Part shown: piece after piece, positions 8,183 to 15,994 of the stretch | Position numbering within the stretch: position 1 is the stretch's first letter | Layout of the letters: every line of letters begins with the position of its first letter | Origin: Komagataeibacter xylinus | Lineage (GTDB): Bacteria > Pseudomonadota > Alphaproteobacteria > Acetobacterales > Acetobacteraceae | Reading direction: 5' to 3' | Assembly: GCF_031081985.1 (NCBI RefSeq) | Contig: NZ_JARWSK010000009.1 | Coordinates: forward strand, 104,401 to 168,400 | Length of the DNA: 64,000 bases | Position numbers and translations under genes: made by a program | Notes under the pieces: generated by a model | Told to the model about the DNA's origin: nothing | What the model saw: only the letters and a program-made list of their open reading frames with translations | The model's database searches: none

Positions 8183-9370
8183 TCAAGGGGCGGAGGCTGC
8201 AACGGGTTCCACGCCAAGGCGGTAGATTGTCATTTCATCATATGTCTGGCCGGGGCGGAGTGTGATCGAGGGGAAGTCCGGGTGGTTGGGACTGTCGGGA
8301 TAATGCTGGGTTTCGAGCGCTATGCCATCACCCTGCCGGTATGTGCGGCCTGAAGGCCCGGCATAGGCGCCATCAAGGGAATTGGCCGTATAGACCTGCA
8401 TGCCGGGCTGGGTGGTCAGCACCTCGAGCACCCGGCCCGATTCCGGGTCGCGTAACCGGGCCGCGGGCACCAGTGTTGCGGCCTGGGCGCGGTTGATGAC
8501 CCAGTTCTGGTCATAGCCATGGGCATGAAGCATCTGGGGCATGCTGTCGCGCAGGCGCGCGCCGATGCGCTGGGGCGTACGGAAATCAAGCGCCGTGCCC
8601 GCCACCGGGGCGATGGTGCCGAGCGGCAGCGCATTGGCATCGGTGGGCGTATAGGCATCGGCATTGAGCTGGAGCACATGGTTTTCCACCGTGCCGCTGC
8701 CCTCGCCGCTCAGGTTGAAGTAGCTGTGGTTGGTCAGGTTGACCACCGTGGGCCGGTCTGTCGTGGCGCGGTAGTGCAGTGAAAGTTCATTGCGCGTGTT
8801 GAGCGCGAACGTGACATGCGTGGTCAGCGTGCCGGGAAAGCCTTCCTGCCCGTCGGGGCTGACAAGCTTCAGGGTCACGCTGGCGGTGTCTGCCGTGTGG
8901 CCCGTAGCCTCAACGGTCCAGACCTGTTTATCAAACCCCCTGCGGCCGCCATGCAGCGCGGTCGTGCCCTCGGTGGGGGGAATATGGTAGCGCTGGCCTT
9001 CAAGCACGAAGGTAGCGTTGGTGATGCGGTTGGCCACGCGGCCCACTGTCGCCCCAAAAAACAGGCCGCCCTGTGCGCTGTCCACCGTATAGCCCGCCAG
9101 CGTGGGGAAGCCGAGCACCACGTCATCGACATGGCCGGTGCGGTCCGGCGCTTCGATGGCGGAAATGATGGCCCCATAGCTCAGCACCTGCACGCGCATG
9201 CCGTGCGCATTGCCCAGGGTGAACCGTTCCACCCGCTGCCCGTCGGGCGCGGCGCCAAATGGCGCGCGGGTCACGGTGGGCGCGGGCAGGGGCTGCGCCC
9301 CGGCTGGGGCGGGCATGAGCAGGGCCGCCACGAGCAGGGCGGCGTTCGGGCGTGAAAAAAGGGCCTGCAT
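8183..9370 (-). CDS. galM: Periplasmic aldose 1-epimerase (mutarotase)
   Basis: 395 residues with a signal peptide ending near PAPAGAQ (residue ~26). It catalyses interconversion of alpha and beta anomers of aldoses such as glucose or galactose. Family motifs are seen in order: RVANRIT, LHGGRRGFDKQVW (catalytic His), NLTNHSYFNLSG (second His), YDQNWV, and ALETQHYPDSPNHPDFPS (catalytic Glu). Export is notable because acetic acid bacteria oxidise sugars in the periplasm with membrane dehydrogenases that can be anomer-specific; that link is an inference. The gene stands alone. Confidence 0.93.
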   Translation of the reverse strand: MQALFSRPNAALLVAALLMPAPAGAQPLPAPTVTRAPFGAAPDGQRVERFTLGNAHGMRVQVLSYGAIISAIEAPDRTGHVDDVVLGFPTLAGYTVDSAQGGLFFGATVGRVANRITNATFVLEGQRYHIPPTEGTTALHGGRRGFDKQVWTVEATGHTADTASVTLKLVSPDGQEGFPGTLTTHVTFALNTRNELSLHYRATTDRPTVVNLTNHSYFNLSGEGSGTVENHVLQLNADAYTPTDANALPLGTIAPVAGTALDFRTPQRIGARLRDSMPQMLHAHGYDQNWVINRAQAATLVPAARLRDPESGRVLEVLTTQPGMQVYTANSLDGAYAGPSGRTYRQGDGIALETQHYPDSPNHPDFPSITLRPGQTYDEMTIYRLGVEPVAASAP

Positions 9371-9517
9371 GGCGGCTTCCTGTCAGCGCGAAGCGATATG
9401 CGACGTGTTTGCGGGTGGTTTGTCTTGCCGCTCCTGGCATGATCCTGCAAAACAGTCTCGTGATGTAGGGTCTGGCATGCATGGGCATCGTCCATGCAAT
9501 GCAATGAAAGGGAGACA

Positions 9518-9982
9518 ATGGGATACAGGGTAGTGTTGGCGGTGATGGCCGGAGGACTCGCCTGCGGTGGCCTGGCGGGCGGCGCGCGGGCGGCACTGGC
9601 GCAGGAACCTGCTTCCCCCGCCCCGCACGTGGCGGCGAACCTGCAGAAACTGCCGCCGTACCAGAACAAGGTGAACGAATATATCGACCTTGCCTCGGTG
9701 CAGGCGCGTGGCACCCATTCGTCGGCCACCTTCATCCAGGATTTTGACGAGGACATGATCCGCCACGGGCTGCCTTTTGCCTCGGTGCGGTTTTCCGTTG
9801 TCTATAACTGCGCGGGCGATACCTATCGCACAATGGCCTATTCCACCTGGTCGGGGCATATGGGCACCGGCCACCGCATTGCCGATGGCCCGGTGCCGCG
9901 TGGCGAAATGACGGTTGACCCCTCCCTGCGCGATGGACGTCGCATTGCCTGCGGCAAGGGAGCGCATGGCGAGGGGGAATGA
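9518..9982 (+). CDS. Secreted protein of unknown function
   Basis: 154 residues. MGYRVVLAVMAGGLACGGLA is the start of a signal peptide cleaved near ARAALAQ. The mature part contains NEYIDLASVQARGTHSSATF and a pair of cysteines (VVYNCAGDTYRTM and RRIACGKG) that probably form a disulfide. The start at 9518 has GAAAGGGAG upstream; an ATG eight codons earlier lacks one. No family recognised. Confidence 0.75.
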   Translation: MGYRVVLAVMAGGLACGGLAGGARAALAQEPASPAPHVAANLQKLPPYQNKVNEYIDLASVQARGTHSSATFIQDFDEDMIRHGLPFASVRFSVVYNCAGDTYRTMAYSTWSGHMGTGHRIADGPVPRGEMTVDPSLRDGRRIACGKGAHGEGE

Positions 9983-9992
9983 GTTTTCACCC

Positions 9993-10022
9993 TGTGGATA
10001 AAACAGTAAATAATGTGGATAA
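9993..10022 (+). promoter_or_regulatory. Pair of consensus DnaA boxes
   Basis: Two perfect 9-mers TGTGGATAA at 9993-10001 and 10014-10022, same orientation, 21 bp (two helical turns) apart, 55 bp upstream of the gene at 10077. A third perfect match (TTATCCACA) lies at 11679-11687. Binding is inferred from sequence only. Confidence 0.45.
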
Positions 10023-10076
10023 ACGGGTGGACGAGCCACGGGCTTACGCACCACATGGCTGAGGGAACAGATAAAA

Positions 10077-10445
10077 ATGAGCGATCAGGCGACTGTGGAC
10101 AGTCATGTGATTGACGCCGTGGCAACAGCCCTGGAAGGGGACGGGGCAACCCCCGCTCTCACCCCCGCCGCGCGCGAGCAGGCCCGCGCCTTCATGCAGC
10201 GGCTTGAACAGCAGGGGCTGAGCGTGACCTCCGCAGGTGGCGAATCCGCCCTACGCCTGATTTCAGACGGGTTTATCGACCTGTTCTCGAATGAGGACCG
10301 CAAGCTGAAATACGGCTCCCTTCTTGTGCTTTTCGTGGTGCTGGTGGTGCTTTACGTGCAGCCGCTGGTCATCCTGTTCGGCCTGCTGCTGAGCGGCGTG
10401 ATCTTTTTCATACAGGCGCTGCGGCGCGACAACGCGGCCAACTGA
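10077..10445 (+). CDS. Small membrane protein of unknown function
   Basis: 122 residues. A soluble N-terminal ~80 residues (helical, RLEQQGLSVTSAGGESALRL) is followed by two transmembrane helices, GSLLVLFVVLVVLYV and LVILFGLLLSGVIFFI, and a short cytoplasmic tail. No signal peptide. The two DnaA boxes just upstream may influence its expression. Family not recognised. Confidence 0.7.
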   Translation: MSDQATVDSHVIDAVATALEGDGATPALTPAAREQARAFMQRLEQQGLSVTSAGGESALRLISDGFIDLFSNEDRKLKYGSLLVLFVVLVVLYVQPLVILFGLLLSGVIFFIQALRRDNAAN

Positions 10446-10505
10446 CACTTCAACGGTGGTGCCGCCCGCAGGTTGCATGACTGTGCCCGCAACCGCTTTC
10501 AGATC

Positions 10506-10548
10506 ATGAAAGTTTCCGGCTGCCGCCTTTTTCCATAAAGAACCGTTT
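10506..10548. repeat. Interspersed hairpin repeat, truncated copy
   Basis: ATGAAAGTTTCCGGCTGCCGCC followed by TTTTTCCATAAAG: only the left arm of the repeat survives, ending at the stop codon of the gene at 10547. Confidence 0.55.
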
Positions 10549-11467
10549 ACTGTTTCTGCTCAGGGGCCTGTCCTGTCGCGGCTGGCGCTGCGTTCTTGGC
10601 GGGCAGGATGTCATCGCTGCCACTCGAGCCTGATACGAGCTGCCACTGCCGCCGGTCATCCTGATAGCGCGAGAGGCACATGAGCAGGGCCTGATATTTT
10701 TCCAGCCGGCCCGGATCATTCACCAGCGACAGGCAGGCCCCGCGCAGGTCGCTGTCATAGCCGGTCCAGTGTGTGCTGAGCGCGGCCTGGCTTTTCTGCT
10801 CGGCGCTGACGCATTCGCCATCCGTATCGAGCATTTCCACATGGGCGCGGTCGCAGTTGGCGGCAATGTCGTATTGCGGCAGCGCCACCCTGCGTCCGCG
10901 CTGGGTGTCATAGGGGTGGTGGGCCAGTTTTTCTATGTCCAGCCCCGGCTGGGCGGGGGCTGTGGCAACGGCGGGTTCAAGCGGTGGTGGCAGGCTCTCG
11001 CCATGGGCCATCGCGTAATGGGCCAGGTCCTCAAGGGCGGGCATCGCGCCCTTGAGCGAAAACGAAATGGGATCATGCTCGAAGGGAATGAGCGCGCCGG
11101 TGCCAGCGTTTTTCAGCGCGTTGACCAGGTCGGGCACGGTATCGGGCTTGAGGTCGCCACCCGCCGTGTCCCATTTCTGGCCGGTCAGGAAGGTCTGGAG
11201 GGCTATGGTGAACTTGCCGATCATCGCCATGGCGGTTTCCACGCCCTTGGGGTTGCGGTACCTGCCATGGCGCTGGTGAAAGGCAATGCCCAGCGTGCCG
11301 CTGGCCGCGCGGTAGAACATCACATCCAGCGTGCCCTGATGCGATATGACCATGGGCTGGCCGCCGGGGCCGCTATTGGCAAAGATCCAGTCCGGATCGG
11401 CCGCGCGCGCCTGTGTTGAGGCGCAAAGGGTTCCGATTGCCAGGATGGCAGCAGGTAACAGGCGCAT
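10547..11467 (-). CDS. Secreted protein of unknown function
   Basis: 306 residues from the ATG at 11467, which gives a clean signal peptide MRLLPAAILAIGTLCASTQA. GGAAGG lies upstream; a start further out would place non-secretory sequence first. The N-terminal domain (DWIFANSGPGGQPMVISHQG ... LDVMFYR) has the same style as the mature start of the divergent neighbour at 11783 (GGWVAIHHTP ... EILMFR). The C-terminal half holds four Cys and a Pro/Ala/Gln-rich tail. Unknown function; the divergent pair may be paralogous. Confidence 0.72.
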   Translation of the reverse strand: MRLLPAAILAIGTLCASTQARAADPDWIFANSGPGGQPMVISHQGTLDVMFYRAASGTLGIAFHQRHGRYRNPKGVETAMAMIGKFTIALQTFLTGQKWDTAGGDLKPDTVPDLVNALKNAGTGALIPFEHDPISFSLKGAMPALEDLAHYAMAHGESLPPPLEPAVATAPAQPGLDIEKLAHHPYDTQRGRRVALPQYDIAANCDRAHVEMLDTDGECVSAEQKSQAALSTHWTGYDSDLRGACLSLVNDPGRLEKYQALLMCLSRYQDDRRQWQLVSGSSGSDDILPAKNAAPAATGQAPEQKQ

Positions 11468-11782
11468 CCCGGCTTTTTCCTTCCAGATCCATGAAAAAAC
11501 AGTGTGGGCGAACCACATGATAACGGCCCCGCGCCCGCAGGCCAATGCCGTGCGCGCACGGCGGCCGTGTGGGGATGGGAAAATGAAAATCTTCTTTAGT
11601 ATTATTATGCGTGCCCGCGTGGCAGGCATCGGCTGGGTGGAGCGACATGCTCTGTCGCGGGGCAGGCAGGCCCTTTCCTTATCCACAATTATGACAATAT
11701 ATGTCAACATCACGCCTGGGTGAAGCTGAAATCACCCACCATTCCGATTCGTCGGTCCTTGTTGCAATGGGATTGTCGCAAA

Positions 11783-12394
11783 GTGAGCACGAAATTTAAG
11801 GTTCTTCTGGGTTGCCTCACCTGTCTTGCCCTGCCGGGCGGGGCGTGGGCGCAGTCCTATGACAACACGGCGCATGCCATGCCGGTGGCCATGCAGCCGC
11901 AGGATGAAGACAGCAGTCCCAGCCCGTCGCAGATGCTCGTTGATGAACATGGCGGCGGCTGGGTCGCCATCCATCACACGCCCGATGCCGGGGTGCATAC
12001 CGACCTGTGCATCGCCGGGTCGGAAAGCGAGATCCTGATGTTCCGCGCCGATGCCGACTCGCTACAGGTGCGCAGCGCGGATGATCACTGGACCCTCGCC
12101 AATGGCGAAAAGGGGGACATGACGGTCACGGTTGGCGCCTATACGCATGTCTTTCACATGCAGGCCAATGATGCCACGACGCTGGTCGCCAACATGCCCG
12201 CAGCCGACATGACCAGCCTGCTCGATGCCATGGCCCACCAGCACCTTGCGGTGGTGCGTTTTGGCAACCAGCCGCCGCTCAGCGTCAATCTTGCTGGCAG
12301 CGTGCCCGTGCTCGACCGCTTTCGTGGCTGCGCGGAAACCCAGCATTTTGCCGATCTTGGCCAGGGTGCGGGGCAGAAATCCTCGCCGTTCTGA
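11783..12394 (+). CDS. Secreted protein of unknown function, possible distant relative of its divergent neighbour
   Basis: 203 residues from GTG 11783 (VSTKFKVLLGCLTCLALPGG), giving a normal signal peptide cleaved near GAWAQ; the ATG at 11720 would add 21 residues before it. The mature part contains GGWVAIHHTPDAG and EILMFRADADSLQVR, and ends with a domain including LSVNLAGSVPVLDRFRGC. Composition suggests a periplasmic beta-rich protein. The 315 bp between this gene and 11467 hold both promoters and a TGACA-ATATA-TGTCA inverted repeat near 11692-11706. Confidence 0.72.
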   Translation: MSTKFKVLLGCLTCLALPGGAWAQSYDNTAHAMPVAMQPQDEDSSPSPSQMLVDEHGGGWVAIHHTPDAGVHTDLCIAGSESEILMFRADADSLQVRSADDHWTLANGEKGDMTVTVGAYTHVFHMQANDATTLVANMPAADMTSLLDAMAHQHLAVVRFGNQPPLSVNLAGSVPVLDRFRGCAETQHFADLGQGAGQKSSPF

Positions 12395-12543
12395 TCGTCT
12401 GACCGGCCGTCCAGCCGCCGTCCAGCCGCGCATGCATGGCTGCCCGCACGTTGCGTTGTGGTCACAGGCTGCGTGTCTATGGCAAAAATGGCCCTGCCGA
12501 ATGCAGGCCGCAGGCTGATTTCTTGACGGAAGGACGACACGAC

Positions 12544-13071
12544 GTGAGGCGACGTTTTCAACTTGGTGCGCTGGCCGGGCTGGCTCTCATGGCCACGGGC
12601 ATGGCCGCCACACCCGCCATGGCCCGCGACCCCAGGGGGCATGCTGCCCCGCCCGCGCCGCCACCCACGCTTGATGTCGCTTCCTTTCAGGCGCAGGCCG
12701 CTCAGTATGTGGGCAAGCCCGTGCACATTGAGGGGTGCACCATTACCTCGGCCAATTCGGGCGGGGCGGATTGCGCGGCCTTCCGCATTGCCGACCTGCC
12801 GGGCAAGGTGGACTGGAATGGCGCCATCCCGCTCGATGGCCCCACGATGGAGGAAGCCTCCTTTCGCAAGGCGCAGCAGATCTGTGGGGATACCGGCCAG
12901 CATGAGCAGTGCCGTGCCGATGTGACCGGCGTGGTCTATGACCCGTTTGGGGATATGGGCGTGCAGAGCCAGCGCAATTTCGAGCTGCGTCAGGTCCGCA
13001 TTCACTGGCTGGCGGAACCGGCCCCCAAAAAGGGTGATGGCCATCGCGCCATGCGGCAGGCCGCCCGCTGA
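12544..13071 (+). CDS. Secreted protein of unknown function (Acetobacteraceae-type)
   Basis: 175 residues from GTG at 12544 (VRRRFQLGALAGLALMATGM), preceded by GGAAGG ten bases upstream; signal peptide cleaved near AMA-RD. The mature domain reads DVASFQAQAAQYVGKPVHIE with four cysteines, and VHIEGCTITSANSGGADCAAF resembles OB-fold-like periplasmic proteins, but this is only an impression of fold. A strong terminator follows. Confidence 0.68.
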   Translation: MRRRFQLGALAGLALMATGMAATPAMARDPRGHAAPPAPPPTLDVASFQAQAAQYVGKPVHIEGCTITSANSGGADCAAFRIADLPGKVDWNGAIPLDGPTMEEASFRKAQQICGDTGQHEQCRADVTGVVYDPFGDMGVQSQRNFELRQVRIHWLAEPAPKKGDGHRAMRQAAR

Positions 13072-13080
13072 TTTGAAAGA

Positions 13081-13114
13081 CGCCGCCCAGTTGAAAAACG
13101 GGCGGCGTTTTTTT
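13081..13114 (+). terminator. Rho-independent terminator
   Basis: CGCCGCCC (13081-13088) / GGGCGGCG (13100-13107), followed by seven T. Ten bases past the stop of the gene at 12544. The T-run overlaps the stop codon of the convergent gene at 13113. Confidence 0.88.
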
Positions 13115-13292
13115 ATCCCGCGTGGCCTAGCAGATGCGAGAGCAGGGTGAACACGCCGCCGCACAGCATGCTGCCCATGACCACCATCGGCACGATCCAC
13201 GCCTCGCGGATGAAGGTTGTCACATGCGTCATGGCGCGGCGCGTGGCCGGGCTGCGCATGGGCGACAGGGATGGATTGAGCATGGTTGTCAT
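13113..13292 (-). CDS. Small single-helix membrane protein
   Basis: 59 residues from ATG 13292 (MTTMLNPSLSPMRSPATRRA). A C-terminal hydrophobic helix (AWIVPMVVMGSMLCGGVFTLL) gives one membrane span with the N-terminus probably in the cytoplasm. Convergent with 12544. No family recognised. Confidence 0.55.
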   Translation of the reverse strand: MTTMLNPSLSPMRSPATRRAMTHVTTFIREAWIVPMVVMGSMLCGGVFTLLSHLLGHAG

Positions 13293-13632
13293 GGCGTGAC
13301 GTCCCGGGGCGCTAGGGCCCAAAAAAGCGACTGCGGTGCGTAACCGGTGGCGCGTAATGGAGACATGGCGGCACGCTGTCAAGCATGAAAAACGGCCGCA
13401 GGCGCGGCATGGAGTTGGCAGGTGGAAAAAAATCCCGGTTTCAGGCTGTTTCCACGCACGCATGCATGTTTTACCTGCAGGGCGGTCGTGCCGCAGGTGC
13501 CTGTGCCCTCAGCCGTTGGGGGAAGAATCGTATGGATGCCGTCAAGGTGTCTGGCTGAACGGTCATGGGAGCCAGACCAACAGGACTGCGCCTGTCGAGA
13601 GTGGGGTATAAGCCCCCGTTTTCAATGAATGG
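13293..13632. other. Intergenic stretch without a recognised gene
   Basis: 340 bases between divergent genes. I see no convincing reading frame with a ribosome-binding site, no repeat copy and no strong hairpin. It presumably holds the two promoters. Confidence 0.5.
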
Positions 13633-13647
13633 ATGACAGGACAGCTC

Positions 13648-14157
13648 ATGCGTTTTTATCAGTGGATCATGGCGGCAGCCTGCCTGACGGTTGTGCCAGG
13701 TGCGTACGCGTCTACCCCGAGTGAACAGCAGGCCGTGCCCGAGATCAGGGCGGCCATGGCCAGCCCGGATACCAAAAACCTGTTTTCCATTGCCACGCAT
13801 GAGAAATGTAATGTCCGCGTAGAATACAAAAACGGGTCTGATCGGTCAGACACCTGCAATGTTGCCTTATACAAAGTGAACAACAGGCTGTTCATCAGCA
13901 CGGAAATATTCGGAAACAATAATATGCAGGTCGTATTTTATGGTTTCTTTTCAGATGCTGCGAGCAATAGTACAACCATTGGCCAGAACATCAACGGGAT
14001 CCAGGTCATCACCAATGGTCAGTCTTATGCTGAAGATGCGACTGGCACCTGCAAGTTTGCGGGGGAAACCAAGGAACTGATCTGCAATGCCCAAGGCACT
14101 GCCAAGATCAGCAAGGCCGAGTTCTATGCAGCGGGTGTCGTGCACTCGTTGAAGTAA
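13648..14157 (+). CDS. Secreted protein of unknown function
   Basis: 169 residues from the ATG at 13648; an ATG at 13633 adds five. Signal peptide MRFYQWIMAAACLTVVPGAYA. The mature protein has four cysteines (EKCNVRVEY, DTCNVALYK, GTCKFAGET, LICNAQG) and is beta-rich. Its codon use and AT content are higher than its neighbours, which hints at later acquisition. Probably periplasmic; no family recognised. Confidence 0.7.
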   Translation: MRFYQWIMAAACLTVVPGAYASTPSEQQAVPEIRAAMASPDTKNLFSIATHEKCNVRVEYKNGSDRSDTCNVALYKVNNRLFISTEIFGNNNMQVVFYGFFSDAASNSTTIGQNINGIQVITNGQSYAEDATGTCKFAGETKELICNAQGTAKISKAEFYAAGVVHSLK

Positions 14158-14227
14158 AAGCCTTTTCTGTGCGCGCATTGTCGGTTTTCAGGCATTGTTT
14201 GAGAACAACGCATTGATAAAAAATAAT

Positions 14228-14304
14228 AAAAGTCTCTGAGTGCCGCCTTTTTCCAAAAAGGCGGCATTCTTTGAAGCTTTTTGAAAAACGCTTCATGATT
14301 TCTG
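14228..14304. repeat. Interspersed hairpin repeat, full copy
   Basis: AAAGTCTCTGAGTGCCGCC then TTTTTCCAAAAAGGCGGCATTC and TTGAAGCTTTTTGAAAAACG. Stem TGCCGCCTTTTT/AAAAAGGCGGCA with two-base loop. 70 bases past the stop of the gene at 13648. Confidence 0.82.
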
Positions 14305-14488
14305 GATATTTTCCGGGCTGACGTTTCAGGCAGTCTCTCAAACGCTGGCAGGCCCGCCTTGGGCATGCCTCCGTGCCGGGCAGGCTTTCGGGGGGTGCGT
14401 GCAAGGTTGTTGCTTTCCCGCATGGCTGCCCCTTACAAGGCGCGTCTGGCTGGATGAGACTGGCCGCTCTCATGCACGGGACCGCTCC

Positions 14489-15898
14489 ATGACTTCGTTC
14501 ACGCTGATCCTGACCGGCATCGGTTCCATTGCCGTTCTGCTCCTGCTTATTCTCAAACTCCGGCTGCATTCTTTCATAGCCCTGCTGGCCGTGGCCGTGG
14601 CCGTGGCCCTGCTCACCGGCATGCCCGTTGCAAAACTGGCTGATGCCATTCAGGGCAGCATGGGCCGTATCATGGGCCATATCGCCATTATCGTGGCCTT
14701 CGGGGCCATGATCGGGCGCATGGTTGACCTCTCGGGCGGGGCGGCAACCGTGGCGAATGCGCTGGTCCGCCGCGTGGGGTCCGCCCATGTGCCGCTTGCG
14801 CTGGTCATTGCCGCCTTTGGCGTGGGCATTCCGGTGTTTTTCGAGGTGGGCGTGATCATGCTCATGCCGCTGGTCTATGGCATGGCGCGGCAGACGGGCT
14901 GCGTGCCCGCCGTGTTCGGCATTCCCATGGCCGTGACCATGCTGACCGTCCATGCCCTGCTGCCGCCCCACCCCGGCGCGGTGGCGGTTGCGGCAGCCCT
15001 TGGCGTGGGGGCAGGGCACATGCTGCTGCTCGGCCTGCCGCTGGCAGCCGTGGCCACGGTGCTGACCTATGTGCTGACCCGGCCCATCATGGCGCAACCG
15101 CTGGGCTGCGCGCCCGATATCCGCGCCGTGGTGGAGGAGGCCCGCACGCCTGCACAGGGGCAGGGGGCGGGTGATGACGCGGCAGGCGCCTTCACGCAGG
15201 CCACCGTGCGCAGCCCGGTGAGCGTGGGCGAGATCCTGACCGTCATCGCCGTGCCGGTGGTGCTGATGGTGGCGGGCACGCTGGCGGGCGAGCTGATGGG
15301 CTCAGGGCGGTTGCGCACTGTGCTGGTCTTTACCGGGATTCCCTTCGTGGCGCTGGGGCTGGACGTGCTGCTCTGCGCGTGGCTGCTGGGGCTGCGGCGT
15401 GGCATGGCGCTGGCTACCGTATCCGATGTCGTGGCCGCCGCCCTGCCGGGCACCGCCATCATCATTCTCATTACCGGGGCGGGGGGCGCGTTTGCGCAGG
15501 TGCTGGTGGGGAGCGGCGTAGGCGATGCGCTGGGTGGCCTGCTGGCTTCTACCGGCCTGCCGCTGCTGGTGCTGGCCTTCGTGCTGACCATGATCCTGCG
15601 CGTAGCCCAGGGGCCGACCACGGTGGCGCTGATGACCACGGCGGGCATCCTTGGCCCCATGATCGGCCGCCTGCACCTTGACCAGACCCATCTGGCGCTC
15701 ATGGCGCTGGCCATGGGGGCGGGGGGCATGGCGCTGTCTCATGTCAATGACGCGGGGTTCTGGATCGTAACAAGGCTGTGCGGCGTGAACGTGCGCGAGG
15801 GGCTGCGGAGCTGGAGCCTCATGACGCTGGTGGCATCGCTGCTGGTCTTTGCAGGTGTTGCGGCGCTGTGGGGCGTGCTGCCCGCCTCGCGCGGGTAA
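14489..15898 (+). CDS. gntP: GntP-family gluconate permease
   Basis: 469 residues with about 12 to 14 membrane helices. It is expected to import gluconate or a related sugar acid with protons across the inner membrane. Family features seen: N-terminal LRLHSFIALLAVAVAVAL, the loop GSMGRIMGHIAIIVAFGAMIG, PVFFEVGVIMLMPL, HALLPPHPGAVAVAAALG and C-terminal SHVNDAGFWIV. All are typical of GntP/GntT/KdgT transporters. The ATG at 14489 starts directly before the first helix. Gluconate is a main glucose oxidation product of acetic acid bacteria. No gluconokinase is nearby. Confidence 0.92.
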   Translation: MTSFTLILTGIGSIAVLLLLILKLRLHSFIALLAVAVAVALLTGMPVAKLADAIQGSMGRIMGHIAIIVAFGAMIGRMVDLSGGAATVANALVRRVGSAHVPLALVIAAFGVGIPVFFEVGVIMLMPLVYGMARQTGCVPAVFGIPMAVTMLTVHALLPPHPGAVAVAAALGVGAGHMLLLGLPLAAVATVLTYVLTRPIMAQPLGCAPDIRAVVEEARTPAQGQGAGDDAAGAFTQATVRSPVSVGEILTVIAVPVVLMVAGTLAGELMGSGRLRTVLVFTGIPFVALGLDVLLCAWLLGLRRGMALATVSDVVAAALPGTAIIILITGAGGAFAQVLVGSGVGDALGGLLASTGLPLLVLAFVLTMILRVAQGPTTVALMTTAGILGPMIGRLHLDQTHLALMALAMGAGGMALSHVNDAGFWIVTRLCGVNVREGLRSWSLMTLVASLLVFAGVAALWGVLPASRG

Positions 15899-15901
15899 CA
15901 G

Positions 15902-15986
15902 GTAAAAGTTTTTGGTGAAGCTTTTTTCAAAAAGCTGCGGAAGGATGCCGCCTTTTTGAAAAAAGGCGGCATCCAAAAACCTCTGT
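15902..15986. repeat. Interspersed hairpin repeat, full canonical copy
   Basis: AAAAGTTTTTGGTGAAGC then TTTTTTCAAAAAGCTGCGG, then GATGCCGCCTTTTTG and AAAAAAGGCGGCATCC, ending AAAAACCTCTG. Both inverted modules are present: the most complete copy in the window. Sits between convergent gntP and uvrA-like genes. Confidence 0.88.
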
Positions 15987-15994
15987 TCTGTACT

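Noticed and set aside
9993..10022. Chromosomal replication origin
   Set aside because: Two DnaA boxes only; no AT-rich unwinding element and no dnaA, dnaN, hemE or parAB genes are nearby.
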